From: Christensenella tenuis
Lineage (GTDB): Bacteria; Bacillota; Clostridia; Christensenellales; Christensenellaceae
Direction of reading: 5' to 3'
Assembly: GCF_014287795.1 (NCBI RefSeq)
Contig: NZ_JACOON010000003.1
Span: forward strand, 124,001 to 188,000
DNA length: 64,000 bases
Shown one piece after another: positions 7,221-16,532 of the stretch; positions within the stretch are counted from its first letter, which is position 1, and the number at the start of each line of letters is the position of its first letter. The notes under the pieces are model-generated. The model saw nothing but the letters and a program-made list of their open reading frames with translations. It was not told the DNA's origin and searched no databases. A program made the position numbers and the translations under genes.

Positions 7221-8180
7221 TCAAACTTTTTTACGTTTTTCTCCAAAGGCAATCGCCAGAATGATAATCGCGCCCGTCACCATATATTGCTGTGCGATAT
7301 TGAGCCCCATGATCACGATGCCGTTATTAATCACACCGATCAAAAGCGACGCGACCACCGTTCCTATGATCGAGCCCTTCCCACCGGACAGCGCGGCGCC
7401 GCCGAGGATCGCCGCAGCGATTGCATTCAGTTCAATGCCGCCCTCCCCGATTGTACTGCGTGCCGTTTGCATCAGGCCTGCCGACAGCATACCGGAAATA
7501 GCGGCCACAATTCCGATAACCAGCATGACCATAAATTTAATCTTTTTTGTAGAAATACCTGAGAACTCTGCCGCCACCCTGTTGGCTCCGGTTGCGAGCA
7601 CCTCGCGCCCATAAGATGTTTTCTTGAGCACGATGTGGCCAATCAACAGTGCCGCGACTGTCCAGATCACCAGTACCGGCACGGGGCCGATGCTCGCTTG
7701 TCCAAAAATATTATTGAACGCCGCATCGCCAATAATGATCGGCTTGGTATTGGTGAGCCACATATCCGCTCCCCGTACTACCATCTGCATGCCGACCGTT
7801 ACGATAAACGATGGAATCCCAAGCCCGGCGACGAGCGCACCGTTGGCGGCGCCCACGATCGCTCCCCCCGCGAGACCAGCTAAAATGCCAATGAACGCAT
7901 TCCCGGTCGCCTGAATCGCAAGAGCCGCAAAGATTGCGCCAAATGCCGCCGTCGCCCCGACCGAAAGGTCGAATTCGCCCGCCGCAATGGTAAACGTCAT
8001 TGCGACTGCGATCAGCGTCGTCATCGTAGTCGTCCTGACTATGCTCAACAGGTTACTGGGTTTTAAGAACCCAGAATCACCGATTGAAAACAGAAAGAAC
8101 AGGAAAACGCCGATAAAAACAAAGTATACGATGTAATTTCTCCATTCAAAGCTTCTTCTGCTAGAGACCTTGGATTGCAT
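7221..8180 (-). CDS. RbsC-type sugar ABC transporter permease (cassette 1)
   Basis: A 319-residue inner-membrane permease of the ribose/xylose/galactose class with about 8-10 hydrophobic spans. Family markers are AAGEFDLSVGATAAFGA (near 67-83) and the coupling-loop region IAAAILGGAALSGGKGS (near 245-261). ATG 8180 is chosen because GGAGGAGGTG lies just upstream. This makes a 20-base overlap with the ATPase gene, the same overlap as in cassette 2. It should form a homodimer channel served by the ATPase at 8161-9654 and the lipoprotein at 9744-11051. The sugar is unknown. Confidence 0.9.
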   Translation of the reverse strand: MQSKVSSRRSFEWRNYIVYFVFIGVFLFFLFSIGDSGFLKPSNLLSIVRTTTMTTLIAVAMTFTIAAGEFDLSVGATAAFGAIFAALAIQATGNAFIGILAGLAGGAIVGAANGALVAGLGIPSFIVTVGMQMVVRGADMWLTNTKPIIIGDAAFNNIFGQASIGPVPVLVIWTVAALLIGHIVLKKTSYGREVLATGANRVAAEFSGISTKKIKFMVMLVIGIVAAISGMLSAGLMQTARSTIGEGGIELNAIAAAILGGAALSGGKGSIIGTVVASLLIGVINNGIVIMGLNIAQQYMVTGAIIILAIAFGEKRKKV

Positions 8181-9654
8181 GATGAAGCACCTCCTCCGAT
8201 TCAATTTCTCGCCCGGACAATTCTTTATTGACCGTCCGGTTGTACAGGACCAGGATCCGGTCGCACGCCGCCACCAGTTCGCTCAATTCCGATGAGATCA
8301 TCAGTACCGCAACTCCCTCGTCTGCAAGCTGCCTTATGATACGCAGGATTTCGGCTTTGGCCGCGACGTCGACGCCAATGGTCGGTTCGTCCAGGATCAA
8401 CACCCTGGGGTCGCGCGCAAGCCATTTGCCCAGAACGATTTTTTGCTGGTTGCCGCCGGAAAGCAGCATGGCCATCTGGTTGATGCTATCCGCCTTGATT
8501 GACAGCTTCTCAATGTATTCCCGGGAAATATCTGCCCCTTTCTTATCGTCTATCAAAAAGCCTTTTTTCATCTTTCGGACGCTGGGCAGCATAAAATTGC
8601 TCTTAATGCTGTGCTGCAAAATCAATCCTTCCTGCCGACGGTCTTCGGGAACGAGTGCGATCCCTTTATTCATCGCGTCCTTTTTGCTTTTGATAGGTTC
8701 GCCCCGCATGGTAACGTCTCCCGTCCAATTCCTCCTGATGCCGAAGATAGACTCGACGAGCTCCGTCCTCCCGCTCCCCATCAATCCGGCAAGCCCCAGT
8801 ATTTCCCCTGGGTATAGGTCAAGTGAGACATCTGCAAGTTTGTTGCCATATGCAAAATCCCTTACACACAGCACAGGTTCGCCGTACTGTTCGAAATTCC
8901 TTTCCACACGCTCAAAGGAGGTTTTGGCTGTTGCATCGAGCATCCTGTCAATGATTTCTTCCATCGTGATCTCGCTGCTTTCGACCGTCGCAACGTTGAC
9001 GCCGTCGCGCAGAATCGTCACCCGGTCGCAAATTTCAAAAACCTCGGCCATCCTGTGTGAAATATATATAATGGAGATCCCCTTTTCCTTCAGCTGGCGG
9101 ATCACCTTAAACAGCGCCTTCGTTTCAGTCTTTGACAGGGAAGACGTGGGTTCGTCCATAACCAATATTTTTGCATCCTGAGACAGCGCCTTTGCGATTT
9201 CGACCATCTGCCAATAGCCGACATCCAGCGACTCGACCGCCACCCGGGGATCAATATGATCGATCTCCAACCATTTCAGCAGTTCTCCAGCCTTTTTGAT
9301 GTTTTCTTTATCGTCGATCAGCATGCCTTTTTTCCACTCGCGCTTGATGTAAATATTTTCCGCGACGCTCATGGCGGGCAGCAGGCTGAACTCCTGGTAG
9401 ATCATCGCAATGCCCTTTTTATGCGCATCCTCCGCGCTGTGCAGGTCGACAGCCTGTCCATCGATCCATATTTGCCCTGCATCCTTTGTATATACGCCGT
9501 TCAGTATCTTCATCAGCGTAGACTTCCCGGCGCCATTTCCTCCGAGCAGGGCGTGGACTTCACCCTTTTTCAGGGAAAAATTCATTTTTTTCAGGACGGG
9601 CACGCCGCTGAATTGTTTTTCAATATTCTGCATTTCCAAAACGTTTTCACTCAT
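8161..9654 (-). CDS. RbsA-type sugar ABC transporter ATPase, two ABC domains (cassette 1)
   Basis: A 497-residue protein with two fused ABC modules that powers sugar import. The first half has Walker A GGNGAGKST (near 36-44) and Walker B ILVMDEPTS. The second half has a degenerate P-loop region GLMGSGRTEL, an LSGGNQQK signature and ILDEPTIGVD, as is normal in RbsA/MglA proteins, where the second site is altered. ATG 9654 is taken after AGGGTGG; a GTG three codons earlier is possible. It is followed with overlap by permease 1 and preceded by the binding-protein gene 89 bases away. Confidence 0.92.
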   Translation of the reverse strand: MSENVLEMQNIEKQFSGVPVLKKMNFSLKKGEVHALLGGNGAGKSTLMKILNGVYTKDAGQIWIDGQAVDLHSAEDAHKKGIAMIYQEFSLLPAMSVAENIYIKREWKKGMLIDDKENIKKAGELLKWLEIDHIDPRVAVESLDVGYWQMVEIAKALSQDAKILVMDEPTSSLSKTETKALFKVIRQLKEKGISIIYISHRMAEVFEICDRVTILRDGVNVATVESSEITMEEIIDRMLDATAKTSFERVERNFEQYGEPVLCVRDFAYGNKLADVSLDLYPGEILGLAGLMGSGRTELVESIFGIRRNWTGDVTMRGEPIKSKKDAMNKGIALVPEDRRQEGLILQHSIKSNFMLPSVRKMKKGFLIDDKKGADISREYIEKLSIKADSINQMAMLLSGGNQQKIVLGKWLARDPRVLILDEPTIGVDVAAKAEILRIIRQLADEGVAVLMISSELSELVAACDRILVLYNRTVNKELSGREIESEEVLHHAIQGL

Positions 9655-9743
9655 CTTTGCCACCCTGTAAAATGGGCTGCAAGGCGGAACCTGGAAGGCT
9701 CCGTTCCGCCTTGTCCCATTCGGATTTTTACATGTTTTTCAGT

Positions 9744-11051
9744 TTACTGATTCAGCGCTTCGACAGCCTCCGCAAACAGAGGTTCGCCGCATACCGCTTC
9801 ATAAGTGTCCGCAAGATTATCACGCGTAACGATGGTCGGCACGACTTCAATAAATACCGGCACATCCGCGCCGATCAGGGCGAGCACACCCGCCGTCGCT
9901 TCGGCGACTCCCTGCTGGTAAGGATCCTGCGTGCTGATCCCCTTTACATATCCGCCCTGCGCCAGATCCAGCACGACCTCGTCGCTCATGAGATCCGTAC
10001 CGATTGCCAGATCCTCCGATGAAAGTCCTGCCGCGCGCGCCGCAGAGATGATGCCGATTGCCGGCTCGTCCCATTCCGTATAGATCGCGTTGATCTCCGG
10101 ATGCGCCGTGAGCAATGCAGATGCAGACGCTTCCGTATCCAGCGCATCCTCGAACGGCGCAATGGCCACGATGTTGACGTCCGGATATTTTGCTGCGATC
10201 CTTGTTACAAACCCTTCATACCGGTCATTGGTTGCGGTAAACTGCGGTGCGTAGTATAGTATCCCAACATTTTTTTCCGCTTTGCCTTCCAGCGACTGCG
10301 CAACGATGTCGGCATGCCGCATACCATTCAGAAGATTGTCGCATGTAACTGTGGTAACATAGTCCGTGCCCGCTTCAAGTCCGTCTACCGCCTGATCCAT
10401 AAACACAATTTTGATCCCGGCGTCCACTGCTTTTTTGCATACATCCGTGAGGGTAGCTTCGTTCGTCGGATGGATAAAGAGAAGATCCGGTTCCATCGCG
10501 ATCGCCGCTTCAATATTGGAGATCTGCGTCACATCGTCTGAATTTGCGTCCGTCGTTGCGATCACCTCGATCCCATAGGATTCGAGCGTATCGGTAATCC
10601 CTGCAACCTGCTGGTTCGGCCAAAAGCTGCCCGTCCACCGCATGCACAGCGCCGCCGTCATTCCGTCGAGGGCTTCGATCTGGTTTTTCTGTTCCTCTGT
10701 CACAGCCGCAACGAAATCGCTTCCCAGAACCGCTTCCTCTCCATTCGGCCCAAAGTTGAGGACCGAGCCATCGAGGGCCGATTCCGCCATTTTAAGCATA
10801 TTTTCACTGGGCTCCTCATACCAGAAGGGCTGCTGCCATCCATACTCCGCCGCCATTGCATTCAGGCGCTCCGTTACGCCGCCTTCTACGGGCGCTGCTT
10901 CGCTTCCTTCCGCAGCCGGTTCGGTTGCTTCCTGCGTCGCCTGTCCCACAGGCGTATCCGTGGAGCTTTCAGGAACCGTCGTTTCGGCGCAGGCTGTAAA
11001 AACAGCCACAGCCATCACAATCACTACAATGATCGCCACTAATTTTTTCAT
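9744..11051 (-). CDS. Sugar-binding lipoprotein, periplasmic-binding-protein fold (cassette 1)
   Basis: A 435-residue extracellular substrate-binding lipoprotein. A signal peptide of about 20 residues ends in the lipobox AVFTAC with Cys as lipid anchor. An acidic Ser/Thr/Glu linker and a helical segment follow, then the type I binding domain from about residue 130 to the end. It is longer than RbsB (about 300), because of a pre-domain containing GPNGEEAV that is shared with SBP2 (GPNGETPV) and with the sensor of the LacI-type regulator (GPFGEIAV). ATG 11051 follows AAGGAGGAAAAG. It is the first gene of cassette 1, just after a recombination scar. The ligand is unknown. Confidence 0.88.
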   Translation of the reverse strand: MKKLVAIIVVIVMAVAVFTACAETTVPESSTDTPVGQATQEATEPAAEGSEAAPVEGGVTERLNAMAAEYGWQQPFWYEEPSENMLKMAESALDGSVLNFGPNGEEAVLGSDFVAAVTEEQKNQIEALDGMTAALCMRWTGSFWPNQQVAGITDTLESYGIEVIATTDANSDDVTQISNIEAAIAMEPDLLFIHPTNEATLTDVCKKAVDAGIKIVFMDQAVDGLEAGTDYVTTVTCDNLLNGMRHADIVAQSLEGKAEKNVGILYYAPQFTATNDRYEGFVTRIAAKYPDVNIVAIAPFEDALDTEASASALLTAHPEINAIYTEWDEPAIGIISAARAAGLSSEDLAIGTDLMSDEVVLDLAQGGYVKGISTQDPYQQGVAEATAGVLALIGADVPVFIEVVPTIVTRDNLADTYEAVCGEPLFAEAVEALNQ

Positions 11052-11093
11052 TACTTTTCCTCCTTGTTTTTTCTTGATATTGGATGTTTCCAA

Positions 11094-11153
11094 TCTGTTT
11101 CACTCAAACCTTTTCCCACGCGCGGCTCGCGCCCGACCCCAGGACAGCGTCGC
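11094..11153 (-). repeat. Fragment of the Gfo/Idh/MocA gene 3' end (duplicated copy)
   Basis: About 60 bases match 16524-16584 with only a few differences. That segment is the last codons of the oxidoreductase gene plus its downstream bases. The copy has no coding role here. It abuts the tam remnant at a shared CGCT, which marks an old recombination junction. Confidence 0.75.
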
Positions 11154-11535
11154 TTGCCCCAGAGAATATTACGCCCACCTGTCTGCTATCTCTTCAAGCT
11201 TTTCCATTTGGCAGACTGCCTATTATCATAGTATGGATTCCGTGGAAGGCATCCTAGACTGGTATCGCGGGATGGGCCTGCGCCCTTATCTCGAATAGCT
11301 CCCCGCCGGAAAAAAGAGGAGTTTGAAGAAGATATTTCGCCCTTCTCCGGCAAGAATATCCTGTGCAGAAAAATGGCAAAATTATTTACCGTTTCCTACT
11401 TCTTTTTTCTTTACCGCCGTAAGGTAGGATAGCGGGCGCGTCCTTTCTTACCTGTTTTGTTGTGGTTGCGTTCATATCTGCCGTCTTGCACATCCTGTCC
11501 GGCCATATTTTATAATATTTCAGGATTGGTATGAA
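11151..11535 (+). pseudogene. Decayed 3' fragment of a tam-like methyltransferase gene
   Basis: This stretch matches the last third of tam and its downstream flank (about 5783-6155) in the same orientation. It lacks the SAM-binding half. One base is lost near 11164 (GAGAATATT against GAGGAATATT in tam), an in-frame stop TAG appears near 11296, and small indels follow. The homology continues past the coding end into the flank, so this is a duplicated chromosome segment rather than a mobile gene. It lies between the two transporter cassettes. Confidence 0.8.
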
Positions 11536-11543
11536 AGAAACAT

Positions 11544-12767
11544 TTACTGCAATGCCTCCGCAGCCGCGACCAGTTCCTGTGGCGGATCTGCATAATATAC
11601 GTTCTTCCACATGTCCAGCACATTAGCCTGTTCCACTACGAAGCCGGATGTCGTAATGAAGGTCGGTACTTCCTCACCCAGGCAGGCAAGGGCCGCGCAC
11701 GTCGCCTCGGCTACGCCGGCGTCATAAACCTGCTGCGCTGCAAGTCCTTTGATCACGCCGCCCTTTGCAAGCTCAATTCCTACGTTCAGCCCAAGGTCGA
11801 TGGTGGTTACGGCTACCTGGTCTTCCATCCCGGCCTGCTTGACCGCCGCAATAATGCCTTCCGACGGAACATCCCAAATTCCCCAGATTCCGTCAAGGTC
11901 CGGGTGCTTGGTCAGCATTGCTGCTGCCACTTCGCCTGCCGCACCGGAGGAATCGCTGCCACTGAAGCCCTGCTCCTCTACAATCTCGATCTCGGGGTAG
12001 CATTCCTCAAATACTTTGAGCGCTTCGTCGTAGCGGATTTCCGTCGTACGGAACACAGCGTCATAATAGATAATACCGATTTTCCCTTTGCCGCCGATCG
12101 CTTTGGCAAGCAGGTGGGCACAACGCGCGCCATTGCCCATATCGTCCGGCGACACGATCGTTACATAGTCCTCCCCTGGAACGAGGTTATCGCCTGCCTG
12201 ATTCATGAACACAACCTTTACGCCCTGCTCCGTCGCCTTCTTGTAGATTGCGGAGTTGGCGGCAGTATCTACCGGGATAGAAACGAGAATGTCCGGATCC
12301 ATCGCCAGGATAGATTCTATGTCCGCGGTCTGCTGCGCCGCATCGAAGTTTGGATCCGTCACTGCGATCACTTCAATCCCGTATTTTTCAAACGTCGCTT
12401 TGAGTGCGTCGATCTGCGCCTGTGACCAGTCGTTGCCCGTATACTGCATGGCAATCGCGGCTTTGAGGTTCATGGCCTTCACCTGCTCGATCTGTTCGTC
12501 TGTTATAGAGATTTCACTGGCAAATACCGGTGTTTCGCCATTCGGGCCAACTGTGATGGATTTCCCGTCCAGCTCCGCGAGCTTCTCATCGGGGTCGCAC
12601 GAGGTTTCCGCCTGTTCACCGGAAGCAGCGGCGCTTTCCCCAGAGTCCGGAGTCGCAACGCTTTCCTGCGGAGTTGTCTCCGAAGCTGCCGCCCCACCGT
12701 CCGCGCATGCGGTAAACAGCGTAAGCACCATAGCTGCCGCCAACACCAAAATCAATACCTTTTTCAT
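11544..12767 (-). CDS. Sugar-binding lipoprotein, periplasmic-binding-protein fold (cassette 2)
   Basis: A 407-residue substrate-binding lipoprotein. The signal peptide ends in the lipobox LFTAC (Cys21). A low-complexity acidic linker follows, then GPNGETPVFASEIS and a type I sugar-binding domain. ATG 12767 follows AGGAGGAGAAAA. It is paralogous to SBP1 and strikingly similar to the second sensor domain of the LacI-type protein: AIAMQYTGNDWSQAQ here against AIAFHCMDTEWSRLQ there, and AVTDPNFDAAQQ against AVMDANFNAQLQ. It is the last gene of cassette 2, placed after the permease, whereas SBP1 is first in its cassette. The ligand is unknown. Confidence 0.9.
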   Translation of the reverse strand: MKKVLILVLAAAMVLTLFTACADGGAAASETTPQESVATPDSGESAAASGEQAETSCDPDEKLAELDGKSITVGPNGETPVFASEISITDEQIEQVKAMNLKAAIAMQYTGNDWSQAQIDALKATFEKYGIEVIAVTDPNFDAAQQTADIESILAMDPDILVSIPVDTAANSAIYKKATEQGVKVVFMNQAGDNLVPGEDYVTIVSPDDMGNGARCAHLLAKAIGGKGKIGIIYYDAVFRTTEIRYDEALKVFEECYPEIEIVEEQGFSGSDSSGAAGEVAAAMLTKHPDLDGIWGIWDVPSEGIIAAVKQAGMEDQVAVTTIDLGLNVGIELAKGGVIKGLAAQQVYDAGVAEATCAALACLGEEVPTFITTSGFVVEQANVLDMWKNVYYADPPQELVAAAEALQ

Positions 12768-12820
12768 TTTTCTCCTCCTGTTTTTTATTATTTCTGTTAT
12801 AAAAGTAGAAAATTGGATTT

Positions 12821-13783
12821 CTATTGTTTGGAATTCTTGTAACCGAACGCAACGGCAAGGATTACGATTAGTCCGCGGATGATAAGCTGCTGGCTTACAT
12901 TGAGCCCCATGATGATGAGGCCATTGTTCACCATGCCGATCAAAAACGCGCCCACAATCGTACCAATGATGGAGCCCTTTCCGCCTGAAAGCGCCGCGCC
13001 CCCCAAGATCACTGCCGCGATTGCATCCAACTCCGCACCGTCGCCCAGAGTATACCGCCCCGTATACATCCTGCCCGCGTACAACATGCCTCCAAGACCT
13101 GTCACCACACCCATCAACAGCATGACGCTCAACTTGATGTTTTTTACGTTGATCCCTGTAAACCGTGCCGCCACGGGATTTGCCCCTGTTGCAAGCACAC
13201 GCCTTCCATACCGTGTCCGCTTCAATACAAAATTCCCGATCACCGCCGCCACGACGAGCCAGACCAGCAGCACGGGAACCGCGCCGCCGATATCGCCTGT
13301 GCCGAATGCGAACAGGTAGGCTTCATGATCAATGGGAACGGGCGCAGAGCCGGTAATCCACATTGCGACACCGTTCGCGACGGAAGAAGTGCCTATGGTA
13401 ACGATAAACGACGGGATGGAGAGCCTGCTTACCAGCAGGCCGTTCGCCAAGCCAAACAGCGCCCCCGTTCCAAGGCCCGCACCCAGCGCGCCTAATATTC
13501 CGTACCCGGAAGACAATGCCATGGCGCATGTGAGGGATGTCAGCCCGACAAGCGCGCCCACCGACAGATCCAACTCGCCCGCGCAGATCACAAACGTCAT
13601 GGCGATCGCGATAATCGAAATAATGGATGTCTGTCTTACGATATTCAGGATGTTACTGATTTTCAGGAAGCCGGAATCCGTAAGCAAAATGGAAAATACG
13701 ACGACAACGACCACAAAAGCAATATATACGACGTTCTGCCGCCAATGGAACGTCCTTGCAGTGTTAGAAATTTTGGATTTCAT
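12821..13783 (-). CDS. RbsC-type sugar ABC transporter permease (cassette 2)
   Basis: A 320-residue polytopic permease, paralogous to that of cassette 1. Markers are CAGELDLSVGALVG (near 65-78) and AAVILGGAALSGGKGS (near 245-260). Strong ribosome site GAGGAGGAACTG before ATG 13783. It overlaps the end of the ATPase 2 gene by 20 bases, implying translational coupling, and is followed after 53 bases by SBP2. Confidence 0.9.
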   Translation of the reverse strand: MKSKISNTARTFHWRQNVVYIAFVVVVVVFSILLTDSGFLKISNILNIVRQTSIISIIAIAMTFVICAGELDLSVGALVGLTSLTCAMALSSGYGILGALGAGLGTGALFGLANGLLVSRLSIPSFIVTIGTSSVANGVAMWITGSAPVPIDHEAYLFAFGTGDIGGAVPVLLVWLVVAAVIGNFVLKRTRYGRRVLATGANPVAARFTGINVKNIKLSVMLLMGVVTGLGGMLYAGRMYTGRYTLGDGAELDAIAAVILGGAALSGGKGSIIGTIVGAFLIGMVNNGLIIMGLNVSQQLIIRGLIVILAVAFGYKNSKQ

Positions 13784-15263
13784 GTTGCAGTTCCTCCTCC
13801 GAATTGATCTCTGCGCGCATCAGCTCCCGGATGACCTTCCCCTGGTGCATAATCAGAATCCGGTCGCAAATCGCAAGGATCTCAGCCAGCTCAGAGGAAG
13901 CCATGACAACGCTCTGCCCGTCCCGTGCCAGTCCGCGGATAATGTCCATGATCTCCGCCTTGGAGCCGATGTCGATTCCCTTGGTCGGTTCGTCCATCAG
14001 GATGATCTGTGGTTGGTTTGCCAGCCATTTCGCAAATACGATCTTTTGCTGGTTGCCGCCGGAAAGCAGCCGGACAAGCTTGTTCATGGAATCTGTTTTT
14101 ATGTGGAGTTCCTCTGTCCAGTCGTTTACCACCCGGACGGATTTTTTTTCATCGACTACGCCCACCCTGTTTGAAAGCTTATCAAGCGACGGCAGCAAGA
14201 TATTATCTTTAACTGAATGATCCACCAGCAATCCTTCCTCGCGCCTGTCTTCGGGAATGAGTGCAAGCCCCTTTTTCATGGCTTGGCTGGGATTTCTAAA
14301 GCAGACTTCCTCTCCGTTCACTGTGAGCGTGCCCTCAATCAAGGGATCAATTCCAAACAGCGCGCGCAGCGTTTCGCTGGTTCCGCTGCCCCCCAGCCCG
14401 GAAATACCGAGCACCTCCCCCTCGTGCAGCGTAAGGTCCACGTGTTCCACTCGGTTATTCGTCTTGATCCCGCTTGCGCGGAGTACGATCCGTTCTCTGA
14501 CCGGCGTTCTCCTGTCCTGCCACTCGAATCTATCTACATTTTTTCCCGTGATCCCGCGTATCATCTGTTCCATCGTGATTTCAGACGCATCGGCGGTTAC
14601 GACATTTTTTCCGTCCGCAAGGATGCTGATCCGGTCGCAAACCTGGTAGATTTCCTTCATGCGGTGCGAGATATATACTATTGCAATGCCTTTCTTTTTG
14701 AGTTCTCTAATCATACTGAACAGGTGTCCCACTTCGCTTTCCGTCAGGCAGGAGGTCGGCTCGTCCATGACGAGTACCTTTGCGTCTGTCGCGAGCGCCT
14801 TGGCGATTTCCGTCATCTGCCATTGCCCCGCAGCAAGGTCGGACATCACCGCATCGGGGTCCATCGCTACGTTCAGTTCGCTGAAGATACGCCGCGCTTC
14901 CGCCGCGCACTTTCTGTTGTCAATGAGGCCATTCCTCTTTTTGAATTCCCGGTTCAGGAAAATGTTTTCCGTAACCGTCATGGTCGGAGCCAGTGAGAAT
15001 TCCTGAAAAATCATCGCGATCCCCAGTTTTTCCGCATCCTGCGGCGACCGGAAATTAACCGGGCATCCGTCAAATATAATTTCCCCCGCATCCTTCACGT
15101 ATACGCCGGTCATGATTTTCATCAATGTGGATTTTCCCGCGCCATTGCCTCCTACCAGTGCGTGGACTTCACCCTCTTCCAGCGCGAAATCCACCTGGTC
15201 CAGTACCTTTACGCCGTTGAAGCTCATGTCGATATTTTTAAGTTCAATGATATGTTTGGCCAT
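13764..15263 (-). CDS. RbsA-type sugar ABC transporter ATPase, two ABC domains (cassette 2)
   Basis: A 499-residue double ABC ATPase. The first module has GGNGAGKST (near 38-46) and VLVMDEPTS. The second has GLGGSGTSET in place of a standard P-loop, then LSGGNQQK and ILMDEPTKGID. ATG 15263 follows AAGGAGCATCC. It is clearly paralogous to the cassette 1 ATPase. It follows the glycosidase-like gene by 84 bases and is coupled to permease 2 by overlap. Confidence 0.92.
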   Translation of the reverse strand: MAKHIIELKNIDMSFNGVKVLDQVDFALEEGEVHALVGGNGAGKSTLMKIMTGVYVKDAGEIIFDGCPVNFRSPQDAEKLGIAMIFQEFSLAPTMTVTENIFLNREFKKRNGLIDNRKCAAEARRIFSELNVAMDPDAVMSDLAAGQWQMTEIAKALATDAKVLVMDEPTSCLTESEVGHLFSMIRELKKKGIAIVYISHRMKEIYQVCDRISILADGKNVVTADASEITMEQMIRGITGKNVDRFEWQDRRTPVRERIVLRASGIKTNNRVEHVDLTLHEGEVLGISGLGGSGTSETLRALFGIDPLIEGTLTVNGEEVCFRNPSQAMKKGLALIPEDRREEGLLVDHSVKDNILLPSLDKLSNRVGVVDEKKSVRVVNDWTEELHIKTDSMNKLVRLLSGGNQQKIVFAKWLANQPQIILMDEPTKGIDIGSKAEIMDIIRGLARDGQSVVMASSELAEILAICDRILIMHQGKVIRELMRAEINSEEELQHEIQNF

Positions 15264-15347
15264 ATGGATGCTCCTTGCTGTCCGCCAGCGCGCTGCCGCC
15301 CACGCCCGCGACTTCTTTTCAGGAACGGCAGCAGGCTGCTGTCGCCG

Positions 15348-16502
15348 CTATTTTAGGATGTTGTCGTATACCTTGTTGTTGAATTCCCGCACCGGACCTA
15401 CAAATTCTTCATACGGTTTGTCAAAGGGCGTCTTGCAGCCCCATCCGCGCGCCGTGTTTTCCACATACGCGCACCAGTGCCACCCGATAAACCACGGTTC
15501 GTTCAGCAGCGGCCGCAGCGAATCGATATAGTCCTGCGCGCGCGCGGCCTGTCCGTCAAGGTCGTACACTCGGTCCGGGTTCATCTCCGTCTTGCAACTG
15601 TTTCCAATATCGGCGATGAGCACAGGTTTTTCCGTAATTTCATGCCATTTTTTGAGGTCTTCATGCATCTGCCGGTAGCCTTCCTCGTTGTTGGCGGGGA
15701 AGTACTGCACGGAAAACACATCCACATACGGTTTCATTGCTTTCAGTACCGGGGTAGGGATCACCTTGTTACCGTTGTACCGGTCACCCAGAATCAGATG
15801 GTTTTTGTCATAGCTGCGGATATGCTTCGTGACCACTTCATAATATTTGGAGGCGATATCAAACACTTTCCGATCTCGCTCCTCTTTTTCCAATCCTTCC
15901 AGTTGCGGGAAATCCCTTCCGCTTGCATGGTCCTGCCATGATGCAATGTCTACGAAGAAATATCCGATCAGGTTCTGACTGTCCGCATGGTCGGCGCAGA
16001 TGCTGCGCGCCAGCCACTCAGCGTACACATCGAATTCCCGGGAATAAACGTCGGGGAAATTAGGTTGCCCGTTCCAGTCCTCGATTTCTGCGACGCGCAG
16101 TTGGAGCACATACGGCATATTTGCCGTCCTGTAATCTGCCGCACTCCATGGTGTGGAGTGGCCGAGGTTAATATTCACGCCCCAGTCGAGTGCCTTGCCC
16201 CAGTCTCCACTGATATATTCCTGCGTCCATCCAATTGTATTGAATCCCCAGTCTTTCATGTCCTTTACAAGGCCTTCACGTATCCATTTATCTTTATTTG
16301 AAGAATACTTTTCCTTCCAGATGTTAAGGTTATAGTGATATTTCAAGTTAGAATCATCCAGATGATTCAGCCCTACGGAAATAAATACATTCCCTTCCGG
16401 ATCAATCAGCCACTGTCGTTTTCCCTCTTCCTGAATCCTAAAAAAACCAGTTGCTTCAAATTTTTTTTGTTCGGTTCCTCCAAAATAATCGAGCTGATTC
16501 AT
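15348..16502 (-). CDS. Glycoside-hydrolase-like TIM-barrel protein, family unassigned
   Basis: A 384-residue protein without a signal peptide, hence cytoplasmic. The N-terminal WLIDPEGNVFISVGLNHLD (near 30-48) is the entry motif of agarase-like/clan GH-A barrels. The barrel then runs to the end with many aromatic residues (GWHWCAYVE near 350). In clan GH-A the acid/base normally sits in a strand-4 NE and the nucleophile in a strand-7 E. The matching places here read IGYFFVDIASW and VLIADIGNS, with Asp in both. ATG 16502 follows AAAGGAGGCAC. In the operon it lies between the oxidoreductase and transporter 2, so it may act on an imported glycoside or be a catalytically altered relative. Confidence 0.6.
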   Translation of the reverse strand: MNQLDYFGGTEQKKFEATGFFRIQEEGKRQWLIDPEGNVFISVGLNHLDDSNLKYHYNLNIWKEKYSSNKDKWIREGLVKDMKDWGFNTIGWTQEYISGDWGKALDWGVNINLGHSTPWSAADYRTANMPYVLQLRVAEIEDWNGQPNFPDVYSREFDVYAEWLARSICADHADSQNLIGYFFVDIASWQDHASGRDFPQLEGLEKEERDRKVFDIASKYYEVVTKHIRSYDKNHLILGDRYNGNKVIPTPVLKAMKPYVDVFSVQYFPANNEEGYRQMHEDLKKWHEITEKPVLIADIGNSCKTEMNPDRVYDLDGQAARAQDYIDSLRPLLNEPWFIGWHWCAYVENTARGWGCKTPFDKPYEEFVGPVREFNNKVYDNILK

Positions 16503-16532
16503 TTTGTGCCTCCTTTGCTTATTCTGTTTCAC

